A stretch of DNA of 10,831 nucleotides from the NCBI GenBank assembly GCA_025996865.1, contig BNTV01000149.1:1-10831 (forward strand), read 5' to 3'. Shown here piece after piece: positions 1-5,227 of the stretch. Origin of the DNA: Bacteroidia bacterium. GTDB lineage: Bacteria; Bacteroidota; Bacteroidia; Bacteroidales; Azobacteroidaceae. The notes under the pieces are model-generated. The model was given only the letters and a program-made list of their open reading frames with translations, had not been told where the DNA came from and made no database searches. Position 1 is the stretch's first letter; every line of letters starts with the position of its first letter. Made by a program: the position numbers and the translations under genes.

Positions 1-2
1 AG

Positions 3-83
3 CAAGGATTGGATGCAGCTCGTCCTTTGATGAAAGATTTTAAGATTTTAGGTGAATATAAAGAGGCTAAAATAGTAGAATAG
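3..83 (+). CDS. pheA: C-terminal fragment of prephenate dehydratase
   Basis: An open frame runs from the window edge to TAG at 81-83 and encodes about 26 residues. The stretch LDAARPLMKDFKILGEYK is the typical end of the ACT domain of Bacteroidota prephenate dehydratases (last helix, then the ILGEY strand). The rest of such a protein lies on the opposite strand at about 550-1295 and stops just where this piece should begin, with only about 8 residues missing between them (inference from family layout). The two pieces therefore probably come from one gene. The stop is 8 nt before the next start codon, as expected for an operon with the aminotransferase. The piece is too short for certainty, but the match in both family and position is good. 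Confidence 0.7.
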   Translation, partial: QGLDAARPLMKDFKILGEYKEAKIVE

Positions 84-91
84 AATTATAT

Positions 92-640
92 ATGGATACA
101 ACAAAAAAAATAGAACCGGCCCGGAGACTCAATTCCGTCAGTGAATACTATTTCTCCAGGAAATTGAAAGAAATCGCCGAAATGAATGCTAAAGGCTTGG
201 ATATAATCAGTTTAGGCATAGGAAGTCCTGATTTACCACCTTCGGAAGAAGCAATACGCACTTTATGTGATTCCGCATGTCAGACCGATTCGCATGGTTA
301 TCAGCCTTGTGTAGGCATTCCCGAATTGCGCAAAGCCTTTGCGGATTGGTACAAACAGTGGTATCGGGTTGAGTTGAATCCCAATACGGAAATTCAGCCG
401 CTAATCGGCTCTAAGGAAGGAATTTTGCATATTTCCATGGCTTTCCTCAATCCCGGCGACGGCGTGTTGGTTCCCAATCCGGGATACCCGACTTACAGTT
501 CGGTCAGCCATTTGGTAGAAGCCCGAATCATTCCTTACGACTTAAAGTCAAATCAATATAAAACAAATATTCCCATTCGCGGCCTAAGATCGGAAGAGAT
601 TGTATTTTGGTTAAATTTAAGTTGTAGAAATAGAAGATAG
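92..640 (+). CDS. class I/II aminotransferase, N-terminal half, truncated at a rearrangement junction
   Basis: This is the N-terminal part of a PLP-dependent fold-type I aminotransferase (aspartate/aromatic group). In aromatic amino acid operons such an enzyme would transaminate the keto acids made from prephenate. Visible family features are LGIGSPDLPPSEEAI (about residues 41-55), GYQPCVGIPELRKAFADWY (about 70-88), the cofactor-phosphate segment GSKEGI (about 106-111) and NPGYPTYSS (about 129-137). Homologous sequence ends near residue 152 (IIPYDLK). The last ~30 residues up to the stop at 638-640 are reverse-strand pheA read out of frame. A full enzyme has about 390 residues, so the Schiff-base lysine and the whole C-terminal half are missing and this copy cannot be active as shown. 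It starts at ATG 92, 8 nt after the pheA stop. The family is clear; the exact substrate is not. Confidence 0.8.
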   Translation: MDTTKKIEPARRLNSVSEYYFSRKLKEIAEMNAKGLDIISLGIGSPDLPPSEEAIRTLCDSACQTDSHGYQPCVGIPELRKAFADWYKQWYRVELNPNTEIQPLIGSKEGILHISMAFLNPGDGVLVPNPGYPTYSSVSHLVEARIIPYDLKSNQYKTNIPIRGLRSEEIVFWLNLSCRNRR

Positions 641-1295
641 TCAATATCTTAGACAAACTTCCTTCTGTGTGCGGAAGCGTAAAAACCAACGATGATTTGT
701 TAATTTCATTGCTTTTGACCAAATCGTCGGCTACCCAACGGTTGGAAATAAGCAGAAAACGGGTGAAATTCCGTTTATTCGTTTCGATGCCTTCTTCCAG
801 AACTTGCAAACCGTATAATTCGGCAGCATATTTGCTGCATATTGCCGCATGTCCTTTCAGATTTTTTTCGGCAATCATTTTCGCACTTAAAGCTGTATCT
901 TCCTCTTCTACAATCTTTATCCCGTGAAGTGTATTCAAATAATCGGCGCATTGCATCAGCGCAATCGGGTGAGAATTGACTTCGGTAATTGTTTCTGTGG
1001 ATTCGCCGGGCAAAGCAGCAAAACTGTGGGAGATACGGATTTTTTGTTCACCGACAACGACTAAATCGCTTTCCCTGATTAGTTCGTGGTTTTGCAGCAA
1101 GCTTCCTGCTATCGTGTTCTCTATCGCCATGATACCGATGATGTTCGGATCTTTTTTCACGGCAGAAATCACATCTTTGAACTGATTACAAGGAAGAATA
1201 TCGACATTCTCCTCTCCTTTTTCTTTGAAAAACCCACGCGCAGCTATCTCGTGATAAGCGCCTTCGATTCCTTGAATAGCAACTGTTTTCATCAT
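528..1295 (-). CDS. pheA: prephenate dehydratase, missing its last ~35 residues
   Basis: Converts prephenate to phenylpyruvate in phenylalanine biosynthesis. It is a monofunctional cytoplasmic enzyme with no chorismate mutase domain. The catalytic PDT domain spans about residues 3-182: IQGIEGAYHEIAA near the start, MAIENTIAGSL (about 56-66), NSHPIALMQC (about 107-116) and the hallmark NFTRF (176-180). A regulatory ACT domain follows from about 202, with TEGSLSKIL (about 210-218) and TKIQSLPILGREWEY (about 229-243), the Phe-binding equivalent of the ESRP motif. Homology ends near residue 250; the final LSRKE comes from the junction. The family normally has about 280 residues, and the missing end is at 3-83. 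The start is one of two adjacent ATGs (1295 or 1292), just downstream of an attenuator that probably controls it by Phe/Tyr supply. The truncation removes the end of the ACT domain, so folding or feedback control would suffer if it is real. Confidence 0.92.
   Translation of the reverse strand: MMKTVAIQGIEGAYHEIAARGFFKEKGEENVDILPCNQFKDVISAVKKDPNIIGIMAIENTIAGSLLQNHELIRESDLVVVGEQKIRISHSFAALPGESTETITEVNSHPIALMQCADYLNTLHGIKIVEEEDTALSAKMIAEKNLKGHAAICSKYAAELYGLQVLEEGIETNKRNFTRFLLISNRWVADDLVKSNEINKSSLVFTLPHTEGSLSKILTIFYFYNLNLTKIQSLPILGREWEYLFYIDLTLSRKE
539..552. other. junction between aminotransferase and reverse-complement pheA
   Basis: Rightward reading gives good aminotransferase sequence up to about 547 (IIPYDLK). 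Leftward reading gives good prephenate dehydratase sequence down to about 550 (EYLFYIDLT). The shared short segment GACTTAAAGTC at 539-549 is an imperfect inverted repeat (GACTT-A-AAGTC), so the breakpoint cannot be placed more exactly than about 541-550. Such a short inverted repeat can support a real small inversion or a fold-back chimera. Confidence 0.75.
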
Positions 1296-1309
1296 TACAC
1301 AATTAAATT

Positions 1310-1342
1310 AAAAAAAAATCCCGCCGATTTCGACAGGATTTT
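1310..1342 (-). terminator. intrinsic terminator (attenuator) in the pheA leader
   Basis: On the minus strand AAAATCCTGTCG (plus 1331-1342) and CGGCGGGATTTT (plus 1315-1326) form a 12-bp stem, including two G-U pairs, around a 4-nt AAAT loop. An uninterrupted T-tract follows directly (plus A-run 1310-1318). This is a textbook Rho-independent terminator, yet it lies 15 nt before the pheA start codon rather than after a gene. It therefore acts on read-through into pheA, not on the end of the upstream operon. Its 5' arm is shared with the competing antiterminator helix. Confidence 0.9.
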
Positions 1343-1395
1343 ATATTTACTTTATGACATTTATTTTTTCTATTTTTATCATACAAAATCCTGTC
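1332..1395 (-). promoter_or_regulatory. antiterminator helix of the pheA attenuator
   Basis: GACAGGATTTT (minus strand, plus 1385-1395) is a perfect 11-bp complement of AAAATCCTGTC (plus 1332-1342), separated by 42 nt. The second arm is also the 5' arm of the terminator stem, so the two structures exclude each other. A further TATGA/TCATA pairing inside the loop could extend the helix. The first arm coincides with leader-peptide codons 20-23, just before the leader stop. A ribosome stalled on earlier Phe/Tyr codons would leave it free, and a ribosome at the stop codon would cover it. The pairing is visible in the sequence; the mechanism is inferred from the known phe/trp/his attenuators. Confidence 0.85.
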
Positions 1396-1453
1396 TTACT
1401 CTTTTGCTAAAGTAAAAGTAATAAAAGGAATATGTAAAATAAAAATGATTCAT
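1379..1453 (-). CDS. Phe/Tyr-rich leader peptide of the pheA attenuator
   Basis: A 24-codon ORF starts at ATG 1453 and ends at TGA 1381-1379. Residues 4-15 read FYFTYSFYYFYF, so 10 of 12 are aromatic; the whole peptide has 6 Phe and 5 Tyr. This is the hallmark of an amino-acid-sensing leader peptide, comparable in kind to E. coli PheL although not in sequence. The start lies about 25 nt after the transcription start predicted from the -7 element at 1482-1489. There is no clear Shine-Dalgarno, only an A-rich stretch (AAACGAAAA), which is usual in this phylum. The last codons (20-23) form the antiterminator's 5' arm. Sensing both Phe and Tyr suits an operon whose pathway supplies both. It is probably translated only for regulation. 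The local AT-richness favours TTT and TAT by chance, but the arrangement with the two helices makes coincidence unlikely. Confidence 0.88.
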   Translation of the reverse strand: MNHFYFTYSFYYFYFSKRVRQDFV

Positions 1454-1481
1454 TTTTCGTTTGTTGATACAAATTCGGCTG

Positions 1482-1510
1482 CAAATGTAATAATTTTTTT
1501 TAATATACAA
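1482..1510 (-). promoter_or_regulatory. promoter of the pheA leader
   Basis: TACATTTG (plus 1482-1489) fits the Bacteroidota -7 consensus TAnnTTTG exactly. TTG (plus 1508-1510) lies 18 nt upstream as a -33 element, about one base short of the usual spacing. The predicted start site, near 1478, puts the leader-peptide ATG about 25 nt into the transcript. The promoter sits in the gap after the TonB-receptor-like gene, so pheA has its own transcription unit. Confidence 0.7.
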
Positions 1511-1558
1511 GTTATTTGTTGCTTTTTTTTACCGGAAACTGTATAATTTAACCGTTAA

Positions 1559-4159
1559 CTAAAATTTTACCTGAGCCGACAAGATAATGTTGCGCGGGCG
1601 AAGCCGGTAGCAATAAGTTGTTTCGCTGAGCGTTTCATGGCGGGAATAACGGTAATAACCCTCATTCATCAGATTGCTTGCCGACAAACTGATATCAACT
1701 TTATCCGAAAGCCTCCATCTTACACCTGCATCCGGCAATAAAAGATTTTCAGCCGTCTGGTCGTTAAACTTTGTATGATAATGTTCTACACCAATATGGG
1801 CTTGTATTTTCTTTATGGGGAACAAGGAAACCGTTAACTTCTGTTTCAAATTAATGTATGAACTGCCAAAGCCATTGTCTTTAAAATTCATCCGGTTTTT
1901 GGAGGCGAGTAAGGTGTATTCGGCGCTAATCCATTTTAGAATCGTTCCCTTTATTTTAGGCATTGCGAATATTGAATTTGATTGATAAGGAACTACAACT
2001 GAATTACGTATGGTTGCCGTTTTTATTTGGGCGCATCCCATATCCATTCCGATATGGATTTTACCTGAAAAAATTCCTTTGCTGATGCCTCCATTGAAAC
2101 GGTATGTGTCGCTGTTATTCGATACCGGACTGTAAGTCGTTAATATTTGTTCATTTACAAATAGTTGTTCTTCGGTAAGCGAATAGTTGTTTTTTTCATA
2201 TTTGAATCCGATATTGGCAAAAACGGATGAAATGGGATTGCGGTAACGCAACGACAAGGCGACCGAACTAACCGTATTAACATTATACGAGGGGTATCCG
2301 GCGTTCAGATACCGGTAGTTATTCATAATTGCTCCCCAATAGAAAATATCTTTTTCCGGAGGCGTTGTAACATATCGTGCGTCCGTGAACAGTTCCAGAC
2401 CAGCCGTAAATTTGTAACGAATGGAAAGAGCGGGAGAGATAATTCCATCATTTTTTGTTAGATGCTCTCCTGAAATTTTTTCGTTAAAACTATATCTGTA
2501 ATAGTTAATTATGATATATGGATTCAGCCACAAGCGTTTATTTTCATATACGATTTCCGGACGGATATACATGTTTATCACGCTTAAGTTGGAATGATTC
2601 GTAACAGGAATCTTGCCGATATTTATTCCGGTCAGATTACTTTCAAGTTCATTGTAATTGTAATTGAATCCCGCACGTCCCTTCACTTGCCATCGGCCGA
2701 AAATCCAACCGTAGCTCGTTTCGGTTATGGATTGAAATGCCAATGCCGTAACATCCTGAAAATATTGCTTTTCCTGATTTTCCATCAACAAGGAATGTGG
2801 TTTTTTGACAAGCTTGTTGCTTGAAGAGAGGGTCAAAATCCGGTTTTTAATATGTTTTACGGCTTGCAATTCATTGGCAAGATTGAATACGGGTTTTTCT
2901 GCCTTTTGCTTGATTTCGTATGAACCCGCAATATCCGACATTGCGTTATTCCACCCATAATCAACAGATAGATAATCTTTTAGATACATACTTGGCTTAT
3001 TGGATTGCAAAGCGAATTGACCGGAAAAGGTATGCGCCCGTGTCCGTAGATATTCCGTTTCCGTCAATGGAGACAGGGAATTGTCGAAGTAACCGGTATA
3101 GGAACTGCGCGTAAAGTCGAGATTATCACTTTCGTATGTTATGTTGGCTTTAATATCGTAATCATTCTTTAACGTTATCGAATTGGTGGTATTGAAAAGA
3201 CAGGATTGATTAAACCTTATTCGCCGCTCTTCTGTCGGAGTAGCATATTCTCCTACCGTAATGTAATCCGGCAATTGGTTTTGCATGAGAGTTGTTGTTC
3301 CGAACAAATTGTCGGTTGTGTGACGGGCGCTTTGCGATGCGGGATTCCATCCCGTATTGTTGATTCGTGCGGTTTCCATACATTGCCGTTTTCCGGCAAT
3401 GCGCATGGCAAACAGAGAAGCGTCGTAAAGTAACGGGGAAAAACCGGTCCCTCCGTTTACAATTCCTGTCCAGCGAAGTTTGGCGCTTTCTTTCAGGCGA
3501 AGATTCAATCCGGCTTGTTCCGAATAGTCGATACCCTGTAAAGCCTGTATGGGTTGATGGTTTTCCATAATTTCAACATTCTGCACGTCGTTGTGTGAGA
3601 TATTGTTCGAGGCAAGACCGTATCGTCCTTCCAAAAGGTCGTTTCCTTCAATATAAAACTTATTGATAGGTAATCCGTTGTATTTAATCTGACCGCTTTC
3701 CGCAACTTCAATACCCGGCATCTTTTTTAACACATCGGCGATGGTACGGTCTCCGGCGTCGGCATATTTCCGAACATTATAAACAAGCGTATCGCTTTTC
3801 ATCAAAATATCGGGAGCTTTGATTATGACATCGCGGAGCTGCACCGCTTCTTCCGCCAGCAGTATTTCCAGCGGGGATTGATTGCCGGAAATGGGGACTG
3901 TACACTTCCGATAACCCATGCTTTTGAACGAAAGAACGCTTCCCTTGCCGGAATAGGGCAAGGAAAATTTTCCGTCATCTTTCGAGAAAGTATAACTCAG
4001 CGCTTTTCCCTTCGCGTCAAACAGTTGTATAATAACACCGGCTATCGAGGCTTTATCTACGCTGTCCGCAACGACTCCCGTGATGGCTGCCGATTGTCCG
4101 TACAGGGTAGCCGATCCCGTAGTACACAGTAGTATCGTAAATATGCACCGAATCATCAT
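1559..4159 (-). CDS. TonB-receptor-like outer-membrane beta-barrel with carboxypeptidase-regulatory-like N-domain
   Basis: An 866-residue outer-membrane protein of the Bacteroidota TonB-dependent receptor-like group. Residues 1-22 are a signal peptide (hydrophobic, then LYGQ). Residues about 24-104 form a carboxypeptidase-regulatory/CNA-B-like beta-sandwich (ITGVVADSVDKASIAGVIIQ). Residues about 110-225 form a plug-like domain: TIADVLKKMPGIEV (139-152), YNGLPINKFYIEGNDLL (160-176) and NDVQNVEIMEN. The rest has alternating aromatic/polar strands typical of a beta-barrel and ends in a C-terminal Phe (SAQVKF), the BAM sorting signal. Its ATG overlaps the GLPGLI stop codon (ATGA, 4156-4159), so the two are translationally coupled. 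I see no SusD partner or clear TonB box, and the substrate cannot be read from sequence. A role with the GLPGLI protein under the divergent two-component system is an inference from context. Confidence 0.88.
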   Translation of the reverse strand: MMIRCIFTILLCTTGSATLYGQSAAITGVVADSVDKASIAGVIIQLFDAKGKALSYTFSKDDGKFSLPYSGKGSVLSFKSMGYRKCTVPISGNQSPLEILLAEEAVQLRDVIIKAPDILMKSDTLVYNVRKYADAGDRTIADVLKKMPGIEVAESGQIKYNGLPINKFYIEGNDLLEGRYGLASNNISHNDVQNVEIMENHQPIQALQGIDYSEQAGLNLRLKESAKLRWTGIVNGGTGFSPLLYDASLFAMRIAGKRQCMETARINNTGWNPASQSARHTTDNLFGTTTLMQNQLPDYITVGEYATPTEERRIRFNQSCLFNTTNSITLKNDYDIKANITYESDNLDFTRSSYTGYFDNSLSPLTETEYLRTRAHTFSGQFALQSNKPSMYLKDYLSVDYGWNNAMSDIAGSYEIKQKAEKPVFNLANELQAVKHIKNRILTLSSSNKLVKKPHSLLMENQEKQYFQDVTALAFQSITETSYGWIFGRWQVKGRAGFNYNYNELESNLTGINIGKIPVTNHSNLSVINMYIRPEIVYENKRLWLNPYIIINYYRYSFNEKISGEHLTKNDGIISPALSIRYKFTAGLELFTDARYVTTPPEKDIFYWGAIMNNYRYLNAGYPSYNVNTVSSVALSLRYRNPISSVFANIGFKYEKNNYSLTEEQLFVNEQILTTYSPVSNNSDTYRFNGGISKGIFSGKIHIGMDMGCAQIKTATIRNSVVVPYQSNSIFAMPKIKGTILKWISAEYTLLASKNRMNFKDNGFGSSYINLKQKLTVSLFPIKKIQAHIGVEHYHTKFNDQTAENLLLPDAGVRWRLSDKVDISLSASNLMNEGYYRYSRHETLSETTYCYRLRPRNIILSAQVKF

Positions 4160-5043
4160 TTGTAATCCCTTTCAATGTAATCGTATTGCAGTTCGCGGGG
4201 TTTCATCAGCTCGTTGTTGGGTGAGCCGTCGGGGGTAGTGATGGTTAAATTTATTCCTGATACGGCAGACATGTATCCGATGGGGTCGGTATCAAACTTC
4301 CTTTTTGTGATGTAAAATTTACTGCGGGTTGTTTTATTGTATTGTACGTCGTGGATTGTAATATCTCGCGCAGCATTTGAATTGATTCCAACCAATGCAA
4401 ACTTATAATGCCCTTCGCTGTCGCTTACTTCCGCTATAAATCCCGGCAAACCGCCGAATTTCCACGGACCGTCGGCAACGGGAATTTCGTCGGAATACCA
4501 GGCAATGTATTTTCGTCCGTGAAAATCACATTCCGCCCGATGGCATTTGTAGCCCAAGATTTCTTTTGTACTGTCATCGTCGATCGTCCATTCCTGAACA
4601 GGAATATCTTCTTCATACATAAACCAATCCGTCGAAATTTTATCGGTAGTTGTAAACTTTCCGGACGGATAGTTTTTATAGATGGAAAAGGTTGATCCGC
4701 CAACATACTTGCCGGGATTTGCCTTAATCCGGTCGGCGGTAGATACCCTTATAAGCGAGTCAGTCTGCATGGTACGATAGCTTGAAAACTTTGACATACC
4801 GTAACTTACCTGTAAAATCATCACATCCTTTTTTTCGGATGCGGCATCTGTTGTATCAGTCAGATAATGATAGTCGTAAAAAAACTCCATAGCCGCTTTC
4901 CCGATTTCTTTTTGCTTGACCGGCGTGCCGGCGCCTACGCTAACGCCTGTTGTTCCGGCTTGGAACGTAAATACCTGTTGTTGCTGTGCGTATGCCGACA
5001 CAAACAAAAAACAACCGAACATGCTAAAAAATACATTTTTCAT
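4156..5043 (-). CDS. GLPGLI family secreted protein
   Basis: A 295-residue exported protein of the GLPGLI family, whose biochemical role I do not know to be established. An N-terminal signal peptide (MKNVFFSMFGCFLFVSAYAQ) ends at about residue 20. The family core is LGYKCHRAECDF (about 163-174), YIAWYSDEIPVADGPW (about 179-194) and then FGGLPGFI (196-203), where the sixth motif position is F instead of the usual L. Two cysteines (about 167 and 172) might pair in the periplasm. I chose ATG 5043 rather than an upstream in-frame ATG, because 5043 gives a clean signal peptide and lies after the predicted transcription start near 5082. It is first in a two-gene operon with the TonB-receptor-like gene, which it overlaps by 4 nt. 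Confidence 0.9.
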   Translation of the reverse strand: MKNVFFSMFGCFLFVSAYAQQQQVFTFQAGTTGVSVGAGTPVKQKEIGKAAMEFFYDYHYLTDTTDAASEKKDVMILQVSYGMSKFSSYRTMQTDSLIRVSTADRIKANPGKYVGGSTFSIYKNYPSGKFTTTDKISTDWFMYEEDIPVQEWTIDDDSTKEILGYKCHRAECDFHGRKYIAWYSDEIPVADGPWKFGGLPGFIAEVSDSEGHYKFALVGINSNAARDITIHDVQYNKTTRSKFYITKRKFDTDPIGYMSAVSGINLTITTPDGSPNNELMKPRELQYDYIERDYK

Positions 5044-5085
5044 AAAATAAACAATTAAACTGTTAAACAAATTTCTTTTCAGGTA

Positions 5086-5093
5086 CAAAAGTA
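5086..5093 (-). promoter_or_regulatory. -7 element of the GLPGLI operon promoter
   Basis: TACTTTTG on the minus strand fits TAnnTTTG exactly. There is no TTTG or TTG at the usual -33 distance. In its place, after a 19-nt gap, lies TATTACGG (minus strand, plus 5113-5120), a copy of the intergenic repeat. This suggests a promoter that needs an activator. The predicted start near 5082 gives a leader of about 39 nt. Confidence 0.65.
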
Positions 5094-5112
5094 AGAGGTT
5101 GCCGGGATAGCG

Positions 5113-5168
5113 CCGTAATAAAATTATTATTGAACTATTACCGGAATATTACGGAATTATTACGGAAT
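5113..5168 (+). promoter_or_regulatory. candidate response-regulator operator: three 11-bp tandem repeats plus one inverted half-site
   Basis: Three units start at 5136, 5147 and 5158 with an exact 11-bp period: TATTACCGGAA, TATTACGGAAT, TATTACGGAAT. A partial copy in the opposite orientation (CCGTAATA) is at 5113-5120. OmpR/PhoB-type regulators bind head-to-tail repeats of about one helical turn, and PhoB boxes have an 11-bp period. The array lies about midway between the two divergent -7 elements, next to a two-component system of just that class. The repeats are directly visible; binding by the response regulator at 6775-7470 is inferred. Confidence 0.7.
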
Positions 5169-5212
5169 TGCATCGGCAGACACAAGTTTTTTTCTAATTG
5201 CTTTTTTTGTTG

Positions 5213-5220
5213 TACTTTTG
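5213..5220 (+). promoter_or_regulatory. -7 element of the histidine kinase promoter
   Basis: TACTTTTG fits TAnnTTTG exactly and lies only 7 nt before the GTG start codon at 5228. The -33 region is weak (TTTC at 5191-5194). The predicted transcription start is near 5224, leaving 0-4 nt of leader. The three tandem repeats end 44 nt upstream of this element. Confidence 0.6.
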
Positions 5221-5227
5221 ACATCCA

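Noticed and set aside
587..598. Leftover adapter sequence as the cause of the chimeric junction
   Set aside because: The 12-mer is in frame inside a conserved PheA motif, matching sequence continues on both sides and the junction is about 40 bp away, so it is genomic. Only its possible effect on read trimming is kept as a finding.
667..1415. Plus-strand open frames opposite pheA and its leader
   Set aside because: They are antisense to a clear pheA and attenuator; their translations are not protein-like and overlap one another.
1296..1558. A riboswitch (T-box or similar) upstream of pheA
   Set aside because: There is no T-box or other conserved aptamer core; the leader peptide and alternative helices account for the region.
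4434..4706. Overlapping minus-strand frame inside the GLPGLI gene
   Set aside because: It is a shifted frame of a clearly identified gene with no independent support.
5044..5088. Longer N-terminus for the GLPGLI protein
   Set aside because: The upstream in-frame ATG gives a charged extension before a normal signal peptide and lies upstream of the predicted transcription start near 5082.
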